52,196 bases of DNA. It comes from an uncultured Bacteroidota bacterium (lineage in GTDB: Bacteria > Bacteroidota > Bacteroidia > Flavobacteriales > Flavobacteriaceae). The stretch is taken from NCBI GenBank assembly GCA_903913315.1, contig CAIWKX010000175.1:1-52196 (forward strand). The letters are read 5' to 3'. How positions within the stretch are numbered: the stretch's first letter is position 1; every line of letters starts with the position of its first letter. Of this stretch, positions 42,628 to 51,086 are shown piece by piece. The position numbers and the translations under genes were made by a program. Under the pieces are notes generated by a model. The model was not told the origin of the DNA. It did no database searches and was given only the letters and a program-made list of their open reading frames with translations.

Positions 42628-43023
42628 ATGAATATTGAAATTATAAATATACCAAAAGTTGAAGATTACAGAGGTAATCTAGCAATAATTGAAAAAGATG
42701 TAGTTCCTTTTGAAATTAAAAGGGTCTATTATTTATTTGATGTTCCTAGCACTGCCCATCGTGGTGGTCATTCTCATATTGAGCAGTTAGAAGTGTTGAT
42801 TGCTTTATCAGGAAGTTTTGATGTAGTTGTTAAAGACGGGATTTTTGAACGAACTGTTAATTTAAATAAGCCAGATAAAGGATTGTTGATTCATAAAAAT
42901 ATTTGGAGAGAATTGGAAAATTTTTCTTCAGGAGCCGTTTGTTTAGTAATTGCTTCAGATGTATTTAAAGAAGAAGATTATATTAGGGATTATGCTGTTT
43001 TTTTAGAATCACTTACTTTGTAA
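42628..43023 (+). CDS. fdtA: FdtA/QdtA-like sugar 3,4-ketoisomerase
   Basis: 131 residues, the size of FdtA. A cupin barrel with DYRGNLAIIEKD, RVYYLFDVP and the catalytic pair H48/H50 in RGGHSHIEQLE. It converts dTDP-4-keto-6-deoxyglucose to the 3-keto isomer, the substrate of the FdtB-like aminotransferase at 35800. Whether the galacto (Fdt) or gluco (Qdt) product forms is not readable. In many genomes fdtA sits next to fdtB; here they are almost 6 kb apart. Confidence 0.9.
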   Translation: MNIEIINIPKVEDYRGNLAIIEKDVVPFEIKRVYYLFDVPSTAHRGGHSHIEQLEVLIALSGSFDVVVKDGIFERTVNLNKPDKGLLIHKNIWRELENFSSGAVCLVIASDVFKEEDYIRDYAVFLESLTL

Positions 43024-43097
43024 ATTAACATTCAAAACTTCAATTTTAATTGATGATTTTATCGGTTTATATTGTAAAAGAGTTGACTTTTTAAATT

Positions 43098-44192
43098 ATG
43101 AAAATACTCTATTTAGTACCTAAAATTAATGCGGAAGGCGGTTTAGAACGAGTATTGAGTCTAAAGGCAAATTATCTAGTTGAGAAGTTCCATCATGAGG
43201 TTTCTATTATGACTCAAAATGAAGGAAGCTCTTCGTTATTTTATCCTTTAAACGATACTATCCAATTATATGATATTGATTTAAGCGGTACCAGACTAGA
43301 ATTTGTTGCTAAGTATTGCAAGGGAGTTGCTCGCATCGTTACACTTGTTAATCCCGATATTGTCTTAGTGGCTGACAGTATGTATAAAGCCTATTTAGTA
43401 TCTTTAGTAGTAAAAAATAAACCTATTGTTTACGAATGTCATAATTCAATTTTTGTAAAACAGACCCCTAAACACTATCCTTTTTATTTAAATTGGATTC
43501 CCAAGTTTGATCTTTGGTTTAATAGATATGTTGCTCAACGAATGAATGCTTTTGTGTCATTGTCCAAAGAAAGTTTAGCCGAATGGGGAGTACCTAACGG
43601 CATTGTTATACCTAATCCGAATTGGCTTGAAACAGAAAGAACAGCTAATTTTGAAGCAAAGAAAATAATTATAGTAGCACGACATTCTTATGAAAAAGGA
43701 TTGGATCGATTTTTTCCTATTTGGAAAGTTGTTTCCCAAAATCACCCAGATTGGAAAGTTGAGATTTATGGAAAATCATCATCAACATTGCATTTTCAAG
43801 ATGCAGTTAATCAATTAGGAATTGCTGATTCTGTTGTGTTTATGGAGCCCATAAAAACGATAACTGAGAAATATTTGGAAGCTTCTATTTATGTCATGAC
43901 GTCACGATTTGAAGCCTTTCCAATGGTTCTAATAGAAGCAATGTCTTGTGGTTTGCCTGTTATTGCTTATGATTGTCCTTGCGGACCAAGAGCGATTATT
44001 GAAAATGAAGAAAATGGGTTTTTGATTGAAAATGGTAATCAAAATCAATTTATTAGTACGCTTCAAAAAGTAATGGAAAGTAGCGAAGTGCGAAAAGCAA
44101 TAGGAGCAAACGCAAAAAAATCTACAGAGAAGTATGCTATTGATACCATAATGAATCAATGGAATTCTTTTTTACAATCAAAAATGAAATAG
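43098..44192 (+). CDS. Glycosyltransferase family 4
   Basis: 364 residues. GT-B fold: GGLERVLSLKANYL near the N terminus, VARHSYEKGLDRFFPIW, then SRFEAFPMVLIEAMSCGLPVIAYDCPCGPRAII with the E-x7-E motif. Similar in layout to the gene at 41527 but clearly distinct in sequence. Probably adds another residue of the repeat unit. The next gene is convergent 7 bp away. Confidence 0.9.
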   Translation: MKILYLVPKINAEGGLERVLSLKANYLVEKFHHEVSIMTQNEGSSSLFYPLNDTIQLYDIDLSGTRLEFVAKYCKGVARIVTLVNPDIVLVADSMYKAYLVSLVVKNKPIVYECHNSIFVKQTPKHYPFYLNWIPKFDLWFNRYVAQRMNAFVSLSKESLAEWGVPNGIVIPNPNWLETERTANFEAKKIIIVARHSYEKGLDRFFPIWKVVSQNHPDWKVEIYGKSSSTLHFQDAVNQLGIADSVVFMEPIKTITEKYLEASIYVMTSRFEAFPMVLIEAMSCGLPVIAYDCPCGPRAIIENEENGFLIENGNQNQFISTLQKVMESSEVRKAIGANAKKSTEKYAIDTIMNQWNSFLQSKMK

Positions 44193-44199
44193 TTTTAGA

Positions 44200-45081
44200 T
44201 TATAAAGTGCATAAATATCCAATTCTGTAAACATCAAAAAAAAATAACGAAGGGTTTAAGCTCGAGATGTTTCTAAGCAACAAAGATTGGCTCATTCTAA
44301 ATACATTGGCTACTAGCCATTTCATACGAATCTTTTTAATGGTGAAATATACTTTTGAGATTTTTACATAATCAGGAGGCAGTAACTCTTTTTCTAATAA
44401 ATTTTTTAGTGCCATTAGTGATTCTTGTTCTTTTTTAATCGCCACAGCAAATTCGTCAAGTCCATAATGAAATACGGGGTTTTCAATATGCACAATTGGA
44501 ATTTCATTTTTCATGACTTCATACGAAAACAAAGTATCTTCATGTCTTAAGTTTGGAATAGCTTCATTAAACGAAACAATACTAAAAACTTCTTTGTGAA
44601 TCAAGAAATTCAACGTTAGAAAAGAAAGGTATTTGTTTTTATTTCGTTGCCTTACAGATAGGGCTTCTCTTTGATTTCCATAAATCCATCGCAAAAGTTT
44701 TTGTTTTGGAGGTTTTTCATTTTGGTAGCGAATGCCTCCATATACTATTTTTGAGGAATCATTAATAGCTGAAACATAAGTTGAAATAAAATTCTTATGA
44801 ATAGGAAACGTATCAGCATCTAAAAAGAGTAAATAAGGAAAACTTGCTTTTTGAGCTAGTAAATTTCTGTTTTTGGCTCTTCCAAGATTGACTGCATTGG
44901 AACTAAAGCTGCAATGCCCTAGAGTGTTTATTTTATTATTTTCAAAATTTGCAACAGGATTGGAATTATCGTCCTGACAAATGATTTCATAATCAATTCC
45001 CAAAATATCGCATTGATTTTTTAGTTCGGAAACCAAATCAAAGACAGTGTAATTATATGTTGGGATTAGTATAGATAACAT
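44200..45081 (-). CDS. Glycosyltransferase family 2
   Basis: 293 residues. GT-A fold: IPTYNYTVFDLV at the start, ICQDDNSN, RAKNRN, and LFLDADTFP (DxD-like metal site). One hydrophobic segment lies near the C terminus. Part of a two-gene minus-strand unit with 45089-45802 (7 nt gap). Donor and acceptor unknown. Confidence 0.88.
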   Translation of the reverse strand: MLSILIPTYNYTVFDLVSELKNQCDILGIDYEIICQDDNSNPVANFENNKINTLGHCSFSSNAVNLGRAKNRNLLAQKASFPYLLFLDADTFPIHKNFISTYVSAINDSSKIVYGGIRYQNEKPPKQKLLRWIYGNQREALSVRQRNKNKYLSFLTLNFLIHKEVFSIVSFNEAIPNLRHEDTLFSYEVMKNEIPIVHIENPVFHYGLDEFAVAIKKEQESLMALKNLLEKELLPPDYVKISKVYFTIKKIRMKWLVANVFRMSQSLLLRNISSLNPSLFFFDVYRIGYLCTL

Positions 45082-45088
45082 CTTTTTT

Positions 45089-45802
45089 TTAATTTAAAAA
45101 ACGATATCTAATAATGCAATAAATAGCATGTAATCCATCTTTCCAATTGATTTTTTTTCCTTCTTCATAGGTTCTTCCATAATAAGAAATGCCAACTTCA
45201 TAAATTCTAACTTTTCTAATTTTAGAAATTTTTGCAGTGACTTCGGGTTCAAACCCAAAACGTTTTTCTTTTAACGATAAAGATTTAAGCATTGAAGTGT
45301 TGAACAGTTTGTAGCACGTTTCCATATCCGTTAAATTCAGATTTGTGAATAAATTGGATAGAAACGTTAAAAATTTATTTCCGATAGTATGCCAAAAAAA
45401 CAAAACACGGTGCGCATTTCCACCCATAAATCGCGAGCCATAAACAACATCGGCAAAACCATCTACAACAGGTTGCAATAAAACATCATATTCTTCGGGA
45501 TTGTATTCTAAATCGGCATCTTGAATGATGGTATAATCCCCAGAAACGGAAGCTATTCCTGTATGAATAGCAGCACCTTTACCTTTATTCTTTGAATGAT
45601 TTAGTAATCGAATGTTTAGGCCAGGATTTTGTGTAATATATGTTTCTATCGACTTTTTTGTGTTATCAGTAGAGCAATCGTTAACAATTATAATTTCCTT
45701 TTGAATGTTTTGGATTAGAGTAACGTTTTTTATTTTATTTAGGATTAAATGAATTGTTGAACCTTCATTATAAACAGGGATGATAATGGATAATTTTTTC
45801 AT
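45089..45802 (-). CDS. Glycosyltransferase family 2 (dolichyl/polyprenyl-phosphate mannosyltransferase-like)
   Basis: 237 residues. IIPVYNEGSTI, VNDCSTDNT, NKGKGAAIHTGIA, IQDADLEYNPEEY (DAD metal site), YGSRF, then GFEPEVTAKISK. This order is typical of DPM1-like enzymes that load a sugar onto a polyprenyl phosphate. The multi-spanning protein encoded divergently at 45872 could use that lipid-linked sugar. A -7 box (TAGCTTTG) is at 45820-45827. Confidence 0.9.
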   Translation of the reverse strand: MKKLSIIIPVYNEGSTIHLILNKIKNVTLIQNIQKEIIIVNDCSTDNTKKSIETYITQNPGLNIRLLNHSKNKGKGAAIHTGIASVSGDYTIIQDADLEYNPEEYDVLLQPVVDGFADVVYGSRFMGGNAHRVLFFWHTIGNKFLTFLSNLFTNLNLTDMETCYKLFNTSMLKSLSLKEKRFGFEPEVTAKISKIRKVRIYEVGISYYGRTYEEGKKINWKDGLHAIYCIIRYRFLN

Positions 45803-45819
45803 TTTTAGATCTAAAAAGA

Positions 45820-45827
45820 CAAAGCTA
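45820..45827 (-). promoter_or_regulatory. -7 box of the GT2 pair
   Basis: TAGCTTTG on the minus strand, perfect match, 18 nt from the ATG at 45802. Confidence 0.5.
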
Positions 45828-45871
45828 CATTAGTATTTTGAATCTGCAATTTTTTCATTAAATTTGTTTTT

Positions 45872-47125
45872 ATGAAAAAATTTCTTCAAAAGTATAAGTT
45901 TCAATTTTATTTGGTCACAATTGGAATTTTTTGGCTTCTAATACTTAATTTTTTTCTTCAAATTTTTCAACAAAATTACATTTATGCTGATACAGAATCT
46001 TATATAAGAGCATCAGTAGATTTGTATTTTTTTCATAAACCCAATGAGATAAGGCCTACTTTAGTAGCAGCCGTTAATGGTTTACCTTTTTTCTTTGGAT
46101 TTGCTAAAAGCTCCTTATTTCTTTGGAATATAGTGTTAAATTTTATTTTATGGTTGGCAACTGTACTATTAATTTACAGTTTCTGCTCTAAAATAGTAAA
46201 CCCTAGAAAAGCATTTTATATAGCACTTATCTATGTTTTTACTTTAGGAAGTTTATTGGTTGTTTTTGAGTTTTTATCAGAACCTCTTTTTTCATTTTTT
46301 CTACTAGTTCCATTGATTCTTTTTCAAAAATATGACGATACCAAAAGAATAAGTTTTTTATCAATTGGTCTTTCATTACTAATTTTAAGCATGTTAATCA
46401 AACCTGTATCACTCTTGTTGTTCGTTGGAGTTTGCTTTTTATTTGGTTTTAAAGTATTTGTAAAAGTGATTCAAAATAAATCAAGCATTGCAATATACAT
46501 TTCAATCATAATTGTATTAACTCATCTACAATCCATGAAAAATAATTATGGGAATTATACTTTAAGTTATATTGATGCTTTTACCTATTATAATTATTTA
46601 GGGACCAAAGCAGATTGTTACAAGCAAGGAACAAAATATGTGCAATGCAATAACGCTAGGTATATTTATTTTAATAAGTTTTCTTTACCTGACAGTAAAG
46701 AGATCGCATTTAAGGATATTAAATATCAAATAACAGAAAACACTTTTAACTTTATAAAAGCCTATTTTGTAAATGTAATTGGAAATTCTTGTGGAGGAAG
46801 TGGTTATTTTTATGCTTTTGAAAATAAAAAGGGGATGTATAATTTTGAAATTTATACAATTATTTTTAGGGGAATCTCAAGAATTCAATGTTTACTATAT
46901 TCTTTAATAGGTATACTACTTTCTTTATATTATTTTTTTAAAAATAAAACAAATAAGATAATAAAAATAATATCTTTTTCAATAATTTATATTATTGGAA
47001 TTTCAGCAATTTCAAGCGATCAAGGAGATAGATTTCATATAGTAATCTATCCTTTAATTTTAATTTTGTTCGCTAAATTTATATCAAAAAAGATTACACC
47101 GTTCTCTGAACCACTTCAAAAATAG
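45872..47125 (+). CDS. Multi-spanning membrane protein, possible GT-C glycosyltransferase
   Basis: 417 residues with about ten membrane helices. The segment YADTESYIRASVDLYF after the first helix has the acidic first-loop pattern (D-x-E) of GT-C enzymes such as family 39, which use polyprenyl-phosphate sugars. A long outer loop (about 230-310) contains four Cys. Neither a Wzy polymerase nor a flippase pattern fits better, but the label is tentative. The last 10 codons lie inside the convergent ftsE gene (32-bp overlap), so the C-terminal residues FSEPLQK are antisense to ftsE. Confidence 0.7.
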   Translation: MKKFLQKYKFQFYLVTIGIFWLLILNFFLQIFQQNYIYADTESYIRASVDLYFFHKPNEIRPTLVAAVNGLPFFFGFAKSSLFLWNIVLNFILWLATVLLIYSFCSKIVNPRKAFYIALIYVFTLGSLLVVFEFLSEPLFSFFLLVPLILFQKYDDTKRISFLSIGLSLLILSMLIKPVSLLLFVGVCFLFGFKVFVKVIQNKSSIAIYISIIIVLTHLQSMKNNYGNYTLSYIDAFTYYNYLGTKADCYKQGTKYVQCNNARYIYFNKFSLPDSKEIAFKDIKYQITENTFNFIKAYFVNVIGNSCGGSGYFYAFENKKGMYNFEIYTIIFRGISRIQCLLYSLIGILLSLYYFFKNKTNKIIKIISFSIIYIIGISAISSDQGDRFHIVIYPLILILFAKFISKKITPFSEPLQK

Positions 47126-47777
47126 CTCCATCTTCACATTTCAATGTTTTTGATGGGAATTTCATCAACAAAGCATAATCATGGGTTGCCATGATGATTG
47201 TTTTTCCTAAGGCATTGATGTTTTTTAATACTTCAAGAACTTCAACACTCGTTTGAGGGTCAAGATTTCCTGTTGGTTCATCGGCAAGTATCAATTCAGG
47301 GTCATTTAACAAGGCTCTTGCAATGGCAACACGTTGTTGTTCACCACCCGATAGTTGGTGTGGCATTTGATTGGCAAAACCTTTCATCCCCACTTTATCT
47401 AAAACTTCGTCAATTTTGTTTTGCATTTCGGTAGCATCTGTCCATCCCGTTGCTTTTAATACAAAAAGCATGTTATCATTGACACTTCTGTCCGGAAGTA
47501 ATTTGAAATCTTGAAACACAATTCCGATTTTTCTTCTCAAATAGGGAATATCTTTCTCTTGTAAAGCAGCTAAATCATATTCAACAATATGTCCTTCTCC
47601 TTCTGTAAGAGGTAAATCACCATACAAGGTTTTCATAAAACTACTTTTTCCGGTACCTGTCTTCCCAATTATATAAAGGAATTCACCATGATTTACTTCA
47701 AGGTTAATTTGAGATAAAATCACTTTATTTTCTTGATAAATGGTGACGTCTTTTAATGATAATACTGCTTGTGACAT
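47094..47777 (-). CDS. ftsE: FtsE-type ABC ATPase
   Basis: 227 residues. Walker [12 protein letters not shown]-loop [13 protein letters not shown], signature [15 protein letters not shown], Walker [14 protein letters not shown], and switch MATHDYAL. This is the FtsE pattern: it pairs with FtsX (not in the window) at the division site to control peptidoglycan hydrolases. Full length. The 3' end overlaps the last gene of the polysaccharide cluster. Confidence 0.92.
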   Translation of the reverse strand: MSQAVLSLKDVTIYQENKVILSQINLEVNHGEFLYIIGKTGTGKSSFMKTLYGDLPLTEGEGHIVEYDLAALQEKDIPYLRRKIGIVFQDFKLLPDRSVNDNMLFVLKATGWTDATEMQNKIDEVLDKVGMKGFANQMPHQLSGGEQQRVAIARALLNDPELILADEPTGNLDPQTSVEVLEVLKNINALGKTIIMATHDYALLMKFPSKTLKCEDGAIFEVVQRTV

Positions 47778-47980
47778 AGGAAATTTTGTTTATTGGGTAA
47801 AAGTAATAAATTTTAAATTTTAAATATTAGATTTTAAATATATAAATTTTTCATTTTGTTTTAATAAACTTAATTACTTGATTTTTATTGTTTGGAAACT
47901 TTTTAATATCTAAAATTTAATTGTTAAGAAAAATGTTTATAATAAAAGCAAACTATCGCACGTTATACATTGGAGAATGA

Positions 47981-47988
47981 TAATTTTG
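47981..47988 (+). promoter_or_regulatory. -7 box of the TPR gene
   Basis: TAATTTTG, perfect match, 24 nt before the ATG at 48012. The gap 47778-47980 is AT-rich with no gene. Confidence 0.5.
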
Positions 47989-48011
47989 AATGATAATAAA
48001 AACACTTTGCA

Positions 48012-51000
48012 ATGCGAAAAATAGCGGCTTTTTTACTTTTAAATGTATTAGTTTCAGGAGCAACTATCACTGCTCAACAATCAGCAATTTATACCAACTC
48101 ACTTTCTGAATTTGACAAGGCTGTTTCGCTTTATAATGATAAGCAATTTTTAGCTGCGCAAATACTTTTTGATAAAGTGCAACAAAATAACAAAGAACAA
48201 GATGTTCAATCGGATTGTGCTTATTATATTGCCAATTGTGCTATTCGATTAAATCAAGCGGGTGCTGATAAATTGGTACAAGATTTTGTTGCTAATTATC
48301 CAACGAGTACAAAACTCAATCAAGCATATCTCGGAGTTGCTACTTATTATTTTGAAAATGGAAATTTTCCACAAGCTTTGGAATATTTCAGTAAAGTGGA
48401 TGAAAGCGGATTGACTTATGATGAATTAGAGAAATACAATTTCCAAAAAGGGTATTCATTTTTTGCTGCTAATAATAAAAAAGAAGCTACAACCTATTTA
48501 AATAAAGTGGCTAATTCAAAGCAATACGGTTCTCAAGCCAAATATTATTTAGGGTTTATGGCTTATGAAGGTGATAATTACAAAGAAGCTACCAAATATT
48601 TTGATCAAGTTTCTGGAGAGGATAAATACAAAGAAAAACTATCCTATTTCCAAGCAGACATGAACTTTAAGCAAGGTAATTTTCAAAAAGCAATTGATTT
48701 AGGAAAAGCAGCTATGACAAAGTCCAACGCAATGGAAAAATCAGAATTGAATAAAATCATAGGGGAGAGTTATTTTAACTTGAATAAATACGATGAAGCG
48801 CTACCTTATTTGAAACAATATGGTGGAAAAAAAGGAAAATGGAATAATACTGATTATTATCAATTAGGATATACCTATTATCAACAAAAAGATTATGATA
48901 ATGCAATTTCTCAATTTAATAAAATTATTGACGGAAAAGACGCTGTTTCTCAAAATGCATACTATCATTTAGGTGAATGTTATATGAAAACGGATAAGAA
49001 GCAACAAGCATTGAATGCCTTTAAAAATGCTTCAGAAATGGATTTTGATAAGAAAATTCAAGAAGATGCCAATTTGAATTATGCTAAAATAAGTTATGAA
49101 ATTGGAAATTCCTATCAATCTGTTCCAGATGTATTATCAGCTTTTTTAAATAAATATCCTGATTCGCCTAATAAAAGTGAGATTGAAAGTTTATTGATTA
49201 ATTCTTATATCACTTCTAAAAATTATAAAGAAGCGTTGACTTTGTTAGAAAAAAGCAAAAATCCAGAAAACCGTTTGGCGTACCAAAAAGTAACGTTCTA
49301 TCGTGGTTTAGAATTATATACTGATGGTAATTATAAAGAAGCACAAATGATGTTTAAAACTTCAATTGGAGTTCAAAAAGAAGCTAAATTTTCTGCACGT
49401 GCCACATTTTGGAAAGCAGAAACCGAATATACCTTAGACAACTTTAATGAGGCATTGTTGAGTTTTAAACAATTTGAAGGAATGGCAGAAGCTAAAAACA
49501 CTCCTGAATTTAAGAATCTTAAATACAATATTGCGTATTGTTATTTCAAACAAAAAGAATACGACCAAGCCGGAAATTACTTTCAAAGTTTTATCGAAGG
49601 CGCTAAAGATGATAAAATACGATTGAATGATTCGTATTTGCGCTTGGGAGACAGTCGTTTTGTAACTTCAAAATACTGGCCTGCCATGGATGCTTATAAT
49701 AAAGCAATCGAATTAAAAAGTGTGGATGCCGATTACGCCGCTTTCCAAAAAGCAATCAGTTATGGATTTGTGAGTAAAAATGATAAGAAAATAGATGATT
49801 TTATTAAGTTTCTTCAAACGTTTAAAACATCACAATATCGAGATGATGCATTGTTTGAATTAGGAAATACCTATGTCGCTGACAATAAAACGGATTTAGC
49901 AATCAAAACCTATGACCAATTGCTGAGTGAATTCAAAAACGGTTCTTATTCGTCTAAAGCAGTTTTGCGTCAAGGGTTAATTTATTATAATACCAATAAA
50001 GACGAATTGGCAATTGCTAAATTTAAAAAAGTAGCCTCAGAATATCCAAGAACTCCAGAAGCATTAGAAGCAGTTTCTACTGCTAGATTAATTTATGTAG
50101 ACAACGGAAAAGTTGATGAATATGCAACTTGGGTTAAAACGTTAGATTTTGTGGAAGTTTCAGATGTAGATTTGGATAATGATACTTATGAAGCAGCAGA
50201 AAAGCAATATTTGCAAAACAATACGAAACAAGCTATTACCACTTTAGGTGGGTATGTTGCTAAATTCCCTAAAGGGATTCACGCTTTGAAAGCGAATTTT
50301 TATTTAGGACAATCTTATTATGCCGATGGTTTAGAACAAAATGCTGTACCAAATTATGAATTTGTAATTGGACAATCCAAAAGCGAATATACAGAACAGG
50401 CATTAGCTCGTTTGTGCGAAATCCATTTGAAAAAAGAAAATTTCACAAAAGCAATTCCAGTATTAAAACGTTTAGAAACTGAAGCTGATTTCCCTCAAAA
50501 TATCACTTTTGCTCAAGCCAATTTGATGCGCGCTTATTACGATCAAAAGGATTATCCTAATGCAGTGGTGTATGCTGATAAAGTGTTGGCTAATCCCAAA
50601 ACAGATAACAAGATTAAAAGTGATGCACAAATTATTGTAGCACGTTCTGCTATTAAAGCTAATGACGAGGCAAAAGCACGCGTGGCTTATGCTAATTTGT
50701 TGAAAATTGCTAATGGAGAATTAGCTGCAGAGGCCTTATATTATGATGCTTATTTCAAAAATAAGGATGCAAAATACGCTGATTCTAATAAGTCGGTTCA
50801 GAAATTAGCTAAAGATTATTCAGGCTACAAATACTTTGGCGCTAGAGGCTTAATTGTAATGGCTAAAAACTATTACGGGTTAAAAGATAGTTTTCAAGCC
50901 ACCTCAATTTTAGATAGTGTAATTGAAAACTTTGTTGATTTGCCCGAGGTTGTTCAAGAAGCAAAAACCGAATTGGATACTATTAAAACCGAAGAAAGTA

Positions 51001-51026
51001 AAACAAATTCGTCAATAAGCAAATAA
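48012..51026 (+). CDS. Large exported TPR protein
   Basis: 1004 residues. Signal peptide 1-21 (ending TITAQ). Essentially the whole mature part is tetratricopeptide repeats, about 25 of them, with the classic aromatic/Ala spacing (YYFENGNFPQALEYFSKV, YYLGFMAYEGDNYKEATKYF, YYQLGYTYYQQKDYDNAISQF). Such arrays bind other proteins; in the periplasm they often help assemble outer-membrane or envelope complexes. The next gene, 60 bp downstream, encodes a beta-barrel, so a chaperone or scaffold for it is a reasonable guess. No enzymatic motif. Confidence 0.9.
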   Translation: MRKIAAFLLLNVLVSGATITAQQSAIYTNSLSEFDKAVSLYNDKQFLAAQILFDKVQQNNKEQDVQSDCAYYIANCAIRLNQAGADKLVQDFVANYPTSTKLNQAYLGVATYYFENGNFPQALEYFSKVDESGLTYDELEKYNFQKGYSFFAANNKKEATTYLNKVANSKQYGSQAKYYLGFMAYEGDNYKEATKYFDQVSGEDKYKEKLSYFQADMNFKQGNFQKAIDLGKAAMTKSNAMEKSELNKIIGESYFNLNKYDEALPYLKQYGGKKGKWNNTDYYQLGYTYYQQKDYDNAISQFNKIIDGKDAVSQNAYYHLGECYMKTDKKQQALNAFKNASEMDFDKKIQEDANLNYAKISYEIGNSYQSVPDVLSAFLNKYPDSPNKSEIESLLINSYITSKNYKEALTLLEKSKNPENRLAYQKVTFYRGLELYTDGNYKEAQMMFKTSIGVQKEAKFSARATFWKAETEYTLDNFNEALLSFKQFEGMAEAKNTPEFKNLKYNIAYCYFKQKEYDQAGNYFQSFIEGAKDDKIRLNDSYLRLGDSRFVTSKYWPAMDAYNKAIELKSVDADYAAFQKAISYGFVSKNDKKIDDFIKFLQTFKTSQYRDDALFELGNTYVADNKTDLAIKTYDQLLSEFKNGSYSSKAVLRQGLIYYNTNKDELAIAKFKKVASEYPRTPEALEAVSTARLIYVDNGKVDEYATWVKTLDFVEVSDVDLDNDTYEAAEKQYLQNNTKQAITTLGGYVAKFPKGIHALKANFYLGQSYYADGLEQNAVPNYEFVIGQSKSEYTEQALARLCEIHLKKENFTKAIPVLKRLETEADFPQNITFAQANLMRAYYDQKDYPNAVVYADKVLANPKTDNKIKSDAQIIVARSAIKANDEAKARVAYANLLKIANGELAAEALYYDAYFKNKDAKYADSNKSVQKLAKDYSGYKYFGARGLIVMAKNYYGLKDSFQATSILDSVIENFVDLPEVVQEAKTELDTIKTEESKTNSSISK

Positions 51027-51086
51027 GATTCTGTATGACTCTGCGCAATCTCTGTGCAGCTCTGTGTAATAGTTAAAAAAGAAAAA
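51027..51086. repeat. CTCTG-type short repeats between two genes
   Basis: Three near-copies of CTCTGYGYAR occur in tandem with 10-11 bp spacing, followed by TAATAG. GC is higher than in surrounding intergenic DNA. There is no promoter or terminator, so the two flanking genes are probably co-transcribed. Confidence 0.4.
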
